The notes beneath the pieces were generated by a model. It saw only the letters and a list, made by a program, of their open reading frames with translations, ran no database searches and was not told where the DNA came from. Shown here piece by piece: positions 19,081 through 28,066 of a stretch of 64,000 bases of DNA. Position 1 is the first letter of the stretch. Each line of letters begins with the position of its first letter. The translations under genes and the position numbers were made by a program. This DNA comes from Rikenellaceae bacterium (GTDB lineage: Bacteria; Bacteroidota; Bacteroidia; Bacteroidales; Rikenellaceae). Where the stretch lies: positions 1 to 64,000 of the forward strand of contig SUZJ01000005.1 in NCBI GenBank assembly GCA_015059945.1. Direction: 5' to 3'.

Positions 19081-20799
19081 TTACTTCGCACCGCGCATTG
19101 TGGTGGCAATCTCCTCGGCACGGGCCAGAGCCTTGTGGATGTGGTCGAGAACATTCTCGCGCCCCACCTTATCGACAATACCTGCCTGCTCAATCTCGTG
19201 GTAAACCTGTTCGTTTACGCCCGAAAGTATAATCGTGCGCCCCTCCTTCTGGGCTGCATCGATAAATATCTCTAAGTTGTGGATGCCCGTAGCGTCGATA
19301 AACGATACCTTACGCATACGGATAATACGGATGGGCAGGATGGAGTTCCTACGAGCCAGCTCCTCAAACCTATTGGCCACGCCAAAGAAGAAGGGACCCT
19401 CAATCTCATACACCTCGGTAAGCGAGGGAATGGTCAGTTTCTCGTCCTTCTCGCCGTCGCTGTGTACGTTCATCTCGTTCTCGACAACCGAGATGTTGCT
19501 CGACTCCATAACTCGTTTCATAAAGAGTACTACGGCCATAACCAAGCCCACCTCGATTGCAATCGTAAGGTCGAAAATAACCGTAAGCAGCAGGGTTACA
19601 AACAGTACCGCAATGTCGCCCCTCGACTGGCGGCACATCGAGCGAATGGTGCGCCAGCCACTCATATTATACGACACAACAATCAGCACACCTGCCAAGC
19701 AGGGCATAGGAATATAGCCCACCAAGTCGCCCAAGAAGAGCAATACAAGCAGCAGTACTATTGTGTGGACAATACCTGCAACCGGAGTGCGACCGCCATT
19801 ATTGATGTTGGCCATAGTACGTGCAATAGCACCCGTAGCAGGGATACCGCCAAAGAAGGGGGTGATGATATTGGCCACGCCATTGCCAATCAGCTCGGTA
19901 TTGGAGTTGTGGCGGTCGCCAATAACACCATCGGCCACCATTGCCGACAGCAGGCTCTCAATAGCTCCCAGCATTGCAATAGTAAACGCTGCGGGCAGCA
20001 CCGACTGGGCCGTAGAGAAGAAGGTCTCGCCCTCGGCAAGTGCAGGCAGGCGGAACTTGGGCAGGCCCGAAGGCAACTCATACAGGTCGCCAATGGTCTT
20101 GATGCCGTCAAGGCCGGCGTACTTGCGCAGCAACCAGCACACCACTGTCATAACCACAATGGCCAGCAGCGAGCCGGGAATCTTCTTCGATATCTTGGGG
20201 GTATAGACAATAATTAGTATACTCAACAAGCCCACCACAAACGACAGCCAGTTGATCTGGTCGATATTCTGGAAGTAGCAAGCCCACTTGTCTATAAAGT
20301 TGGCAGGTACATTCTCAATCCCCAAGCCAAATAGGTCGTTCATCTGGGTAGAGAAGATAGTGATGGCAATACCGCCCGTAAAGCCCACAATAATAGGGTA
20401 GGGCATAAACTTGATGACGCTGCCCAGTTTGAACACGCCCATAAGCACCTGCATCAAGCCTGCAAGCACGGTGGCAATGGCCAAGCCCGCCAGACCAAAC
20501 TGCTGAATGATGCCATAGATGATTACGATAAACGCTCCCGTAGGGCCGCCAATCTGTACCTTCGAGCCACCTAAGGCCGAGATGATAAAGCCCGCAATGA
20601 TGGCTGTGATGAGGCCCTCGGTGGGACCTACGCCACTTGCAATACCAAAGGCAATGGCCAAAGGAATAGCTACGATGCCGACAATGATGCCGGCCATAAT
20701 ATCTTTCGACAGGGTGGCCTTGTCGTAGCCCCTGAGCGAAGAGAATAGTTTGGGTTGAAAGTCGATGCCCGACCTTCGTTTGGTGTTAGTGTTAGACAT
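19081..20799 (-). CDS. SulP-family anion transporter with STAS domain
   Basis: A 572-residue inner-membrane transporter of the SLC26/SulP family, which moves sulfate, bicarbonate or other anions. The N-terminal two thirds are hydrophobic, with the signature ALGGSKVQIGGPTGAF near residue 75 and many membrane helices. The C-terminal 140 residues form a soluble STAS domain (SFIDATGIHNLEIFIDAAQKEG, NEQVYHEIEQAGIVDKVG). The substrate cannot be told from sequence alone. It is a single gene on the minus strand, with a -7 box at 20831-20838 close to its ATG. Confidence 0.93.
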   Translation of the reverse strand: MSNTNTKRRSGIDFQPKLFSSLRGYDKATLSKDIMAGIIVGIVAIPLAIAFGIASGVGPTEGLITAIIAGFIISALGGSKVQIGGPTGAFIVIIYGIIQQFGLAGLAIATVLAGLMQVLMGVFKLGSVIKFMPYPIIVGFTGGIAITIFSTQMNDLFGLGIENVPANFIDKWACYFQNIDQINWLSFVVGLLSILIIVYTPKISKKIPGSLLAIVVMTVVCWLLRKYAGLDGIKTIGDLYELPSGLPKFRLPALAEGETFFSTAQSVLPAAFTIAMLGAIESLLSAMVADGVIGDRHNSNTELIGNGVANIITPFFGGIPATGAIARTMANINNGGRTPVAGIVHTIVLLLVLLFLGDLVGYIPMPCLAGVLIVVSYNMSGWRTIRSMCRQSRGDIAVLFVTLLLTVIFDLTIAIEVGLVMAVVLFMKRVMESSNISVVENEMNVHSDGEKDEKLTIPSLTEVYEIEGPFFFGVANRFEELARRNSILPIRIIRMRKVSFIDATGIHNLEIFIDAAQKEGRTIILSGVNEQVYHEIEQAGIVDKVGRENVLDHIHKALARAEEIATTMRGAK

Positions 20800-20830
20800 A
20801 AAAAATGGTTATTGGCATTGTTTTCGGCCG

Positions 20831-20838
20831 CAAAGATA
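20831..20838 (-). promoter_or_regulatory. -7 box of sulP-like gene
   Basis: TATCTTTG on the minus strand, about 30 bases before the ATG at 20799. No clear -33 is seen; the upstream DNA is a 7-base repeat array. Confidence 0.6.
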
Positions 20839-20846
20839 CATATTTG

Positions 20847-20926
20847 AATTGAAAGTTGAGAATTGAGAATTGAGAATTTTACACACGCCCCCGCCCTGAC
20901 GGGTACCCCCTCTAACTTAGAGGGGG
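20847..20926. repeat. 7-base array (20847-20879) plus REP-like copy b (20881-20926)
   Basis: GAATTGA-type heptamers run up to 20879. They are followed at once by ACACACGCCCCC, the hairpin GCCCTGACGGGT, and CCCCCTCTAA/TTAGAGGGGG. Confidence 0.75.
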
Positions 20927-20980
20927 AAATCCTATAAAGTCAATAGGGTCTTTAATGCCTTAGGTCGTAGATGTTAGACC

Positions 20981-21020
20981 AAAAAGCAAGTGGGCCCCCC
21001 GCTTGTTGCGGAGAGCCCAC
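20981..21020 (-). terminator. Terminator of glutamate dehydrogenase gene
   Basis: On the minus strand GTGGGC..CCGC pairs with GCGG..GCCCAC, followed by TTGCTTTTT. It lies 45 bases after the gdhA stop. Confidence 0.82.
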
Positions 21021-21064
21021 CATTATCGGTTGTGGATATGTGTGTTATCCTTACCTGACTCGCA

Positions 21065-22408
21065 TTAGATAATACCCTGCTCCAACATTGCCTGGGCAAC
21101 CTTCATAAAGCCGGCAATGTTTGCACCCTTAACGTAGTCAACAGTGCCGTCAGCCTTCTGGCCGAAGCGTACGCACTGCTCGTGGATGCTCTGCATAATG
21201 AAGTGCAGTTTGTCATCAACCTCCTGTGCCGACCAGCTCAGGTGAGCAGCATTCTGAGTCATCTCCAAGCCCGAAGTGGCAACACCACCGGCGTTCACAG
21301 CCTTACCGGGAGCGAAGAGGATGCCTGCATTCTGGAAGGTAGCGATAGCCTCGGGGGTGCAACCCATATTCGAAACCTCGCAGCAGCACCAAGTACCGTT
21401 TGCCAGCAACTCCTTAGCATCGTCGCCGTTGAGCTCGTTCTGGAATGCGCAAGGCAGAGCGATGTCGCACTTAACGCTCCAAGCCTTCTTGCCGGGGGTG
21501 AACTTGGCAGCCTCGGGGAACTGGGTAGCCATATCCTCAACTTTGTTGCGGTTCGAGGCACGCATAACCAGCATATAGTCGATCATCTCTTTGGTGATAC
21601 CTGCGGGAATCTCGCAAACACCGTCGGGACCCGAGATAGCGATAACCTTACCACCCAGCTCGGTAGCCTTGGTTGCGGCACCCCAAGCTACGTTACCAAA
21701 GCCCGACAGAGCGATGGTTTTGCCCTTGATGTCTTTGCCAGCTTTGGCCAAAACGTGCTCGGTGAAGTAGAGTGCACCAAAACCGGTAGCCTCGGGACGC
21801 AAAATCGAACCACCCCAGTTCTGGCCCTTACCGGTCAGTACGCCTACGTTGTACTCGCGAGCCAGCTTGGTGTACATACCAAACAGATAGCCAATCTCGC
21901 GACCACCTACGCCTACGTCGCCTGCGGGAACGTCGGTGTCGGGACCAATGTTGTTCCACAACTCCAACATAAAGGCCTGGCAGAAGCGCATAATCTCAGC
22001 ATCCGATTTGCCAACGGGATCGAAGTCCGAACCGCCTTTACCACCACCCATAGGCAGGGTAGTCAGTGCGTTCTTGAAGGTCTGCTCGAAGCCCAAGAAT
22101 TTCAGCATCGAGGGGTTAACAGCTTTGTGGAAGCGCAAACCGCCCTTGTAGGGACCGATGGCTGCGTTGAACTGAACGCGATAACCGAGGTTGGTCTGTA
22201 CCTCACCCTTGTCGTCGATCCAAGTTACGCGGAAGGTAAAGATACGGTCGGGCTCGACCATACGCTCTACGATTTTTGCTTTCTCAAACTCGGGGTGCTG
22301 GTTGTAAACCTCCTCGATCGACTCGAGCACCTCTTTAACTGCCTGCAAATACTCGCTCTCGCCGGGGTGTTTACGCTCCAACTCGGCCATCAAATTCTGT
22401 ACATTCAT
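21065..22408 (-). CDS. gdhA: Glutamate dehydrogenase
   Basis: A 447-residue hexameric-type enzyme that interconverts 2-oxoglutarate plus ammonia and glutamate. The substrate-binding domain has GPYKGGLRFH (about 86-94) and LPMGGGKGGSDFDP (about 118-131) with the catalytic-site lysine 124. The C-terminal Rossmann domain has ALSGFGNVAWGAATKA. Length and motifs fit the hexameric class; whether it prefers NAD or NADP is not certain from what I can see. It is a single gene on the minus strand with a -7 box at 22493-22500 and a terminator at 20981-21020. Confidence 0.96.
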   Translation of the reverse strand: MNVQNLMAELERKHPGESEYLQAVKEVLESIEEVYNQHPEFEKAKIVERMVEPDRIFTFRVTWIDDKGEVQTNLGYRVQFNAAIGPYKGGLRFHKAVNPSMLKFLGFEQTFKNALTTLPMGGGKGGSDFDPVGKSDAEIMRFCQAFMLELWNNIGPDTDVPAGDVGVGGREIGYLFGMYTKLAREYNVGVLTGKGQNWGGSILRPEATGFGALYFTEHVLAKAGKDIKGKTIALSGFGNVAWGAATKATELGGKVIAISGPDGVCEIPAGITKEMIDYMLVMRASNRNKVEDMATQFPEAAKFTPGKKAWSVKCDIALPCAFQNELNGDDAKELLANGTWCCCEVSNMGCTPEAIATFQNAGILFAPGKAVNAGGVATSGLEMTQNAAHLSWSAQEVDDKLHFIMQSIHEQCVRFGQKADGTVDYVKGANIAGFMKVAQAMLEQGII

Positions 22409-22492
22409 AACTCTTTGATTTAGTTTTAAGTTTGTGTGTAAAAATTATTTAGGTTAAAAGTGAATTTCCTCTTAATCTCTCTATTGCACCCC

Positions 22493-22500
22493 CAAAATTA
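22493..22500 (-). promoter_or_regulatory. -7 box of gdhA
   Basis: TAATTTTG on the minus strand, about 85 bases before the gdhA ATG. No matching -33 is seen. Confidence 0.5.
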
Positions 22501-22590
22501 CACATTTTTATTTGATATTGTACCAGAGGGTAACTTTTTTTATATTTTTTGCCCCTGTGAGAACAACGAGGGGGACTTTTTTTATTTCTT

Positions 22591-22622
22591 TTTGTGTATA
22601 AAAAATTTTTTTACTATATTTG
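22591..22622 (+). promoter_or_regulatory. Promoter of the AT-rich island
   Basis: TTTG (22591-22594), 20 bases, TATATTTG (22615-22622). The predicted start is near 22629, leaving about a 145-base leader before the gene at 22775. The rest of the 366-base gap between gdhA and this gene is AT-rich with nothing else clear. Confidence 0.72.
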
Positions 22623-22774
22623 TAAAAACACGTTATTTCTATTTTGACCAATGGGTATATTTAATTGATACGATTGTGTCTGGTTTGTTTACCACACCGA
22701 TCGCGTAGCGTTGATTCGTGCTATGTAACTCAGTCGAATCTGTTTATGTAAAACTTTTTTAATTTTCTACCGTT

Positions 22775-24595
22775 ATGAAGAGAAATTTTCAACACATTAT
22801 GATTATGTGTGTGTTCCTAACTTCCCTTTCATCGTGTAAAAATACTTTGACAGGGAATTTGGATCAAGCACCACTGCCAACAACCGAAACATCGATCCTT
22901 ACCAGCAGCGAACTGGATGGGTTGGCACAAGCAATAAATGCAGCTTTATTGACAAGTCCTGATTTCAATGCCACTATCAAAGGTAAAGCATTAGAAAAGT
23001 TTGATGGTGATTTTGATGTTATGCTGAAAACATTAGGCGAACAAGAAGTGTCGGACTTCCATTCGACACGCTCAATGGGTGGTTCCACTACTATTGCTAT
23101 GATGTTGGACGAATTGTATCCTGCTGATACGAGGAGTGGTATTACATCAGATAATATTATCGAATATCTTACCGAGAAATATCCTTTGTTGCAAGTGTCG
23201 GTTCCTGTTCACGCAGAGGACTGGGAGGAGGGATATATTCCAACAGTTGTTTTTATTGGGGACGATTATGTAGACGGAGTAACAGAGTTCGTAAAAGGTT
23301 ATGACAACACCGGTAAAGAGGTGTGGGTAGATGCTATCAACGAGCCCGATGTGCCGGTAATTGTAATCAGTATGAATGAGCGAGGTGGACTTGATGCTAC
23401 CAGGAACGCAAACCGAGGAACTGATATCGATTTTGAGCAGTATACCACAAGAGTAATGCCTGATACTGGACTGATTATAAATCCCAGTCTTGATAGACTT
23501 ATGGCTCCAATCAATGTAACTGCGACAACAACCGCAACAGGCATCAACGTGGCTTGGAGTATGAATAGTACAAGTTTGCCGGCTACAAAATATTATATAT
23601 ATAGGAAATGTGAAACGGAAAATGATTTTGTTAATGTTGGCATAAGTAATGGTACAAATAACACTACATACAACGACGTAGATATTATTGCCAACTTGTC
23701 GTATAGCTACTATGTAAAAGCATATAGTAATACAGAAGGTTATTCTCAGGCTTCTGCAATAGTTAGTGCGTATGCCCCCAATATCGTAAATCCTGTTGAA
23801 ACATTCTCGGCCATTCCACAAAACAGTACAAGTGTTTTGCTCCAATGGACACAATTGGCAGATGCGGCCATAACGGGCGTTAATGTTTATAGAAAACGTG
23901 TATCTACCGACAATACCGCACTGGGCACTTGTATTGCATCTAACATTAGTCCTATGACATATCAATATAGCGACACTCCACCTGTGTCGGGCGAGTTGTA
24001 TACATACTCGGTTGAGAATTTGGCCAATGGCAGGGTATCGGCGGTAACTTCTGACCAGCTGTATCATCCATATAGGAATCACGCCTTGAATAATCCCGTA
24101 TACGTCACACGAATACAATTTAACGAAAGCGATTATGAACATATAGAGGGGTGGCTGAGAGGAGCTCCTGAGTTTAGGTTGCAAGTGTCGCTTGTGCAGG
24201 GTGATACAAAGAGTGTGCTGAAACCAGTTGATGAAAATGGACGTTTCTATCTCTTCTCGTCAAGAACAGCAAATCAGAGTTTTGCAGGATCAAATGCGTT
24301 GTTTAATTGGTTGAAAGTTGATAGAAATACGACCTATGACAAAATGGTTGTAAGTATTACCGAATATGAATACCAAGACGTGGATGCTCAAAAAGGTGTA
24401 ACTGTGAATATCGGATGTAAGATTTCTGCTTTAAAAGCATTGACAATTGAGCCATTCTCACTTTCCTTTACAATGGATTTTAATTCACATGATGAGTCTA
24501 TTGGCTTGGTTCAACACTGCTATTATGAGAATCCTAGTCAGGCGTTAGAGGCAGGTAACTACGATTTTAAGATACATATTAGTGAGACAAATTAA
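22775..24595 (+). CDS. Surface lipoprotein with fibronectin type III-like repeats
   Basis: A 606-residue predicted lipoprotein; the signal ends LTSLSSC (Cys21). Residues about 40-230 form an N-terminal domain I do not recognise, with YIPTVVFIGDDYVDG and VPVIVISMNERGG. Two fibronectin-like modules follow (about 245-330 and 340-430), with the tell-tale NVAWSMNS..ATKYYIYRK and VLLQWTQL..ITGVNVYRK. A C-terminal beta-rich domain covers about 450-600. Codon use is AT-richer than in neighbouring genes, suggesting recent transfer. The next gene starts only about 13 bases after this stop, so the three genes of the island are probably co-transcribed. Confidence 0.7.
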   Translation: MKRNFQHIMIMCVFLTSLSSCKNTLTGNLDQAPLPTTETSILTSSELDGLAQAINAALLTSPDFNATIKGKALEKFDGDFDVMLKTLGEQEVSDFHSTRSMGGSTTIAMMLDELYPADTRSGITSDNIIEYLTEKYPLLQVSVPVHAEDWEEGYIPTVVFIGDDYVDGVTEFVKGYDNTGKEVWVDAINEPDVPVIVISMNERGGLDATRNANRGTDIDFEQYTTRVMPDTGLIINPSLDRLMAPINVTATTTATGINVAWSMNSTSLPATKYYIYRKCETENDFVNVGISNGTNNTTYNDVDIIANLSYSYYVKAYSNTEGYSQASAIVSAYAPNIVNPVETFSAIPQNSTSVLLQWTQLADAAITGVNVYRKRVSTDNTALGTCIASNISPMTYQYSDTPPVSGELYTYSVENLANGRVSAVTSDQLYHPYRNHALNNPVYVTRIQFNESDYEHIEGWLRGAPEFRLQVSLVQGDTKSVLKPVDENGRFYLFSSRTANQSFAGSNALFNWLKVDRNTTYDKMVVSITEYEYQDVDAQKGVTVNIGCKISALKALTIEPFSLSFTMDFNSHDESIGLVQHCYYENPSQALEAGNYDFKIHISETN

Positions 24596-24608
24596 CAATA
24601 GTATGAAT

Positions 24609-25121
24609 ATGAAAAATAGGATAATTATATTGCTATTCTTAATTCTGGGAACAATGACTGCAACAAATGCTCAAGAGGTTAAATACTCGTGGGTGGCAGT
24701 AGACCTTAATACTTGTATGTTGTGGGATGATAGTAATCACGACTTATATGATTTAGGTGTTACTGCCTCGTGGATGCACGACTTTGACAGCAATATATCG
24801 TGTGGTCTATTCAGCGGCATATTTTCCCGTCACGGCTCTTTTGAAGTGCCACTGGGTGTTGATTTGCGATTTAATATGTTTACCCACTTGAAAGCAAATC
24901 CCTTTGTTGGTGTTAAAGTGGCAGCTTTGATTGAAGCTATGCCCGAGGGTACCAGAAATGATATGATAAATACACTTGTGGTGGGCTCTATTGGTCTGCG
25001 AGTGAACAAACAGTGCTTAGTAGGTTTGGATGTTAATTGCTGGCACTTGATGGATTACTTGGATCGTGGACATCACAGCTATGCCCCATACGCTGCACTG
25101 CGTCTGGGTTGGGAGTTCTAA
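24609..25121 (+). CDS. Small outer-membrane beta-barrel-like protein A
   Basis: About 170 residues with a signal peptide (MKNRIIILLFLILGTMTATNAQ) and an alternating beta pattern ending AALRLGWEF, a typical terminal strand of an outer-membrane barrel. It is clearly paralogous to the next gene: KYSWVAVDLNTC, TASWMHDF, RFNMFTHLKANPFVGVK and LVGLDVNCW all have close counterparts. I chose the second in-frame ATG because it lines up with the paralogue's start; ATG 24603 is also possible. Function unknown. Confidence 0.65.
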   Translation: MKNRIIILLFLILGTMTATNAQEVKYSWVAVDLNTCMLWDDSNHDLYDLGVTASWMHDFDSNISCGLFSGIFSRHGSFEVPLGVDLRFNMFTHLKANPFVGVKVAALIEAMPEGTRNDMINTLVVGSIGLRVNKQCLVGLDVNCWHLMDYLDRGHHSYAPYAALRLGWEF

Positions 25122-25146
25122 ACAAATCAATAAACAAGGTAGAGAT

Positions 25147-25665
25147 ATGAGAGATAGAATTGTTATTTTGTTATTTCTTTTATTTGGAATAATGGATTGT
25201 GTCAAGGCACAGGAAATTGAATTGTCCAGTTACGAACAAACTCTCAAATACTCGTGGATTGCTGTGGACCTTAACACCTGCGAACTGTGGAGCGAAGGTG
25301 GGTACGACCTCATAAATATGTCCCTTACAGCATCGTGGATGCAAGATTTTACAAATAATTTTGCGGGCGGTCTGACAAGTGGTTTGATTATGCAACATGG
25401 CTCTGCCGACATTCCACTCGGTGGCGACCTGCGATACAATATGTTTACTAAGATGAAGGTAAATCCTTTTGTAGGTGTCAAGGGTGGTCTATTGATAGGT
25501 ACCAGGGGCGACTTTGCAGTCGATACGTTTGTGATATGGTCGGCAGGCGTGAGAGTAAAACAAAAATTCCTAATCGGTTTGGATGTAAACTTCTGGCGTA
25601 TGAGAGATATTAAGCAAGGTTTTGAAGATCCATACGCTGCGTTGCGTTTGGGTTGGGAGTTCTAA
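25147..25665 (+). CDS. Small outer-membrane beta-barrel-like protein B (tandem paralogue)
   Basis: 172 residues: signal peptide MRDRIVILLFLLFGIMDCVKAQ, then KYSWIAVDLNTC, TASWMQDF, RYNMFTKMKVNPFVGVK and LIGLDVNFW, ending YAALRLGWEF. The last bases of this gene and of the preceding one, including the stop and TAAACAAA, are almost the same, pointing to tandem duplication. A clear terminator follows at 25685-25716. Function unknown. Confidence 0.68.
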   Translation: MRDRIVILLFLLFGIMDCVKAQEIELSSYEQTLKYSWIAVDLNTCELWSEGGYDLINMSLTASWMQDFTNNFAGGLTSGLIMQHGSADIPLGGDLRYNMFTKMKVNPFVGVKGGLLIGTRGDFAVDTFVIWSAGVRVKQKFLIGLDVNFWRMRDIKQGFEDPYAALRLGWEF

Positions 25666-25684
25666 ACAAAGCAAATCTGTTTGC

Positions 25685-25716
25685 AAGGGCAAGGGGTGTT
25701 CTCCTTGCCCTTTTTT
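25685..25716 (+). terminator. Terminator of the AT-rich island
   Basis: AAGGGCAAGG pairs with CCTTGCCCTT, followed by a T-run. It is 20 bases after the stop at 25665. Confidence 0.9.
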
Positions 25717-25735
25717 GCGAAAAAATGCGGAGTTG

Positions 25736-25767
25736 TTGGTTATTTTATCTCTCTTTTTGTATCTTTG
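25736..25767 (+). promoter_or_regulatory. Promoter of gcvT
   Basis: TTG (25736-25738), 21 bases, TATCTTTG (25760-25767). The predicted leader is about 65 bases. I see no glycine riboswitch-like structure in this short stretch. Confidence 0.68.
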
Positions 25768-25838
25768 GGGAGCAAAAACTTTTTTTCGGATTCAAACCAT
25801 AAAACAAATACTTAAATAATCTAATCAACACACACAAG

Positions 25839-26942
25839 ATGGAGAACATCAAAACAACACCCTTCACCAAGTATCACATCGAGGCTGGTGCTAAAATGGC
25901 CCCCTTCGCAGGGTTCAATATGCCTATCGAGTTTACAGGTATCAACGCCGAGCACCTCTGGGTGCGCGAGGCTGTGGGCGTATTCGACGTGAGCCATATG
26001 GGCGAGCTCTGGGTTAAAGGCCCCAAAGCCACTGCCCTCTTGCAGCGCATAACTACCAACAACGTGGCCGCGCTGACCGACGGCAAAGTTCAGTACACCT
26101 GTTTCCCCAACGGCAAGGGCGGTATCGTAGACGACTTCCTGCTCTACCGTTTCAACGAGGAGTGCTATCTGCTGGCTATCAATGCCGCCAACATCGACAA
26201 AGACTGGGCCTTCGTTTGCGAGCAGGGCAAAGCCTTCGGTATGGAGCCCGGCAAAGAGCTCTTCAACGCCAGCGACGAGACTGCACAGTTGGCTATTCAG
26301 GGCCCTCTGGCTATGAAACTCGTTCAGAAAATGTGCGACGAGCCCGTTGAGGATATGGTCTACTACACCTTCAAAACCCTCAAGGTGGGCGGTTGCGACG
26401 CCATCCTGTCGACCACCGGTTACACTGGCTCGGGCGGTTGCGAGGTATACATCAAAGCCGAGGATGCCGACAAGTTGTGGGCCGAGTTGTGGAAAGCTGG
26501 CGAGGAGTTTGGCTTGAAGAACATCGGTCTGGGCGCACGCGACACCCTCCGTTTGGAGAAGGGCTTCTGCCTCTATGGTCACGAGATTGACGACACCATT
26601 TCGCCTATCGAGGCAGGTCTGGGCTGGATTACCAAATTTGTCGATGGTAAGGACTTTATCGACCGCGAGTATATGGAGCAGCTTAAAGCTGGTGGCCTGA
26701 AACGCAAACTCGTTGGTTTGAAAATGATTGACCGTGGTATTCCCCGTGCAGGTTACACCATTGGCGATGCCGAGGGTAACCCCGTAGGCCACATCGTGTC
26801 GGGTACTATGTCGCCCTGCCTGAAGGTGGGTATCGGTACCGGCTATGTGCCCAAAGAGATGGCTACCGTTGGCAACATCCTGACCGTTATTGTTCGCGAG
26901 AAACCCTTGAAGGCCGAGGTTGTTAAGCTCCCCTTCGTATAA
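25839..26942 (+). CDS. gcvT: Aminomethyltransferase (glycine cleavage system T protein)
   Basis: A 367-residue folate-dependent enzyme that takes the methylene group from the glycine-derived adduct on protein H to tetrahydrofolate. Recognisable stretches are KMAPFAGFNMPIEF near the N-terminus, VFDVSHMGELWVKG, TTGYTGSGGCEVY (folate-pocket region), LRLEKGFCLYGHEID and SGTMSPCLKVGIG near the end. The length is normal. It stands alone; no gcvH or gcvP is in the window. The long hairpin element begins right at its stop codon (26941). Confidence 0.96.
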   Translation: MENIKTTPFTKYHIEAGAKMAPFAGFNMPIEFTGINAEHLWVREAVGVFDVSHMGELWVKGPKATALLQRITTNNVAALTDGKVQYTCFPNGKGGIVDDFLLYRFNEECYLLAINAANIDKDWAFVCEQGKAFGMEPGKELFNASDETAQLAIQGPLAMKLVQKMCDEPVEDMVYYTFKTLKVGGCDAILSTTGYTGSGGCEVYIKAEDADKLWAELWKAGEEFGLKNIGLGARDTLRLEKGFCLYGHEIDDTISPIEAGLGWITKFVDGKDFIDREYMEQLKAGGLKRKLVGLKMIDRGIPRAGYTIGDAEGNPVGHIVSGTMSPCLKVGIGTGYVPKEMATVGNILTVIVREKPLKAEVVKLPFV

Positions 26943-27063
26943 AAACGCAAATAATTGACGATTACGTCGTTGCACTTCAAAAGCGACATCCTCACATAGG
27001 TTTACTATGCTGCGGTGTCGCTTTTTTTGTGCGCCTTGTACTCGCCTAATTATTTGCGTTTTT
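26941..27063 (+). repeat. Long three-stem hairpin element, copy 2 (after gcvT)
   Basis: The outer arms (26941-26956 and 27048-27063) are a perfect 16-base inverted repeat. The interior is almost identical to copy 1 after tig, differing at only about four sites. The one outer-arm position where copy 1 is mismatched is paired here. Confidence 0.82.
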
Positions 27064-27078
27064 TGCTGCTTGGGGAGG

Positions 27079-27245
27079 TAACCTGCGGGGCAATTTTTTT
27101 TCGCAAGCCTTGCATTTATCTCTTTCTATTCGTTTTTACCGCTTCCAAAGGGGGTAATCATTAAGGACTTTAAGGTCATTAAGGCCCTTAGGGACTCTAA
27201 GGAAAATCATATAACTCTTATATCTCCTATTGCTCTTATTGCCTC
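27079..27245. repeat. Composite repeat: CTGCGGGGCA block then 9-base array
   Basis: 27079-27150 holds AACCTGCGGGGCA, a T-run, CGCAAGCCTTGCAT and TTTTTACCGCTTCC. It matches 44651-44720 after the infB copy of the hairpin element. It is followed by TAATCATTAAGG and a 9-base array (about 27152-27245). The end of this composite is also found after the tig copy. The remaining gap to 27524 holds a small hairpin (ACGGG/CCCGT, 27333-27349) and AT-rich DNA with nothing else clear. Confidence 0.65.
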
Positions 27246-27524
27246 CCCCCCCTGGCGGTAGGCACAAAAAAAGAAAGGGGAAGACTCACGTCTGCCCCAT
27301 TCATCAGGTTAGGTTAGTTAGGTTAATGAGGTACGGGACTTGGCCCGTAAAACATCAACACAAAAGTAGCCCTTTTATTCATAAAAACAAAATTTTTCTC
27401 AATTATTTGTGATAATTTTTAAGAAACGTGTTACCAAATTGTTAAATACGGGGTGTGATATTAAAATAAATTTCCAAACCCCTGCGTATTATTAAAATAA
27501 TTAAATAAATAAAGGGGGCGTTTT

Positions 27525-27911
27525 TTAAGGCTTGGGCGGTTGGTTGTTGCGGTGTTGGTGGCGCAAGGCGGAGGGGGTAAGGCCTTGATGAGCTTTGAAC
27601 AGGCGGATGAAGTGCGACTCGTTGGTGAAACCGCAGGCGTGGCAGATGCTCTTGATGGGGGCATCGCTATCGAGCAGCATCACTCGAGCTATCTGCATCT
27701 TTTGGGCCGTCATCCAGCGGTGAGGGGTGGTACCCAGCAGGGCTGCAAAGTTGCGTTTGAAGGTCGATGGGCTTTGGTTGCAGTAGGCGGCAAGTTGCTC
27801 GATAGTGGGGTTGGCGAGCAAGTGGCGAAACATCACTCGCAGCAGTTGTTCGCGTTCGGGGTGCTCGTTAGGGGTGCAGAGCACGGCGGGGTAGATATTG
27901 TGTCGGTTCAT
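27525..27911 (-). CDS. AraC-family DNA-binding protein, HTH domain only
   Basis: A 128-residue protein that is almost wholly an AraC-type double helix-turn-helix: TIEQLAAYCNQSPSTFKRNF as the first unit and APIKSICHACGFTNESHFIRLFKAHQGLTPSALR as the second, more conserved unit. There is no sensor or dimerisation domain beyond about 25 N-terminal residues. I chose the ATG at 27911 because a promoter box lies just upstream at 27940-27947; reading further back would run through it. Such short forms may act with a partner or as constitutive regulators. Targets are unknown. Confidence 0.85.
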   Translation of the reverse strand: MNRHNIYPAVLCTPNEHPEREQLLRVMFRHLLANPTIEQLAAYCNQSPSTFKRNFAALLGTTPHRWMTAQKMQIARVMLLDSDAPIKSICHACGFTNESHFIRLFKAHQGLTPSALRHQHRNNQPPKP

Positions 27912-27939
27912 TGTGGGGGCTCTTGGTTGTTTTGTAGGG

Positions 27940-27974
27940 CAAAGGTATTCGACACGCTTGGCCCGGCTGGCAAA
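27940..27974 (-). promoter_or_regulatory. Promoter of the AraC-like gene
   Basis: On the minus strand TTTG (27974-27971), 23 bases, TACCTTTG (27947-27940). Spacing is at the long end. It leaves a leader of about 25 bases and settles the start at 27911. Confidence 0.6.
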
Positions 27975-28066
27975 AGCCCCCAAAAACAATAAACAACATA
28001 CCAACACCCCCAAAGTCGAGCGATTTTGGGGTGATTTTTTTGGAAAAAAGTTGAAATTGTGCAGAT

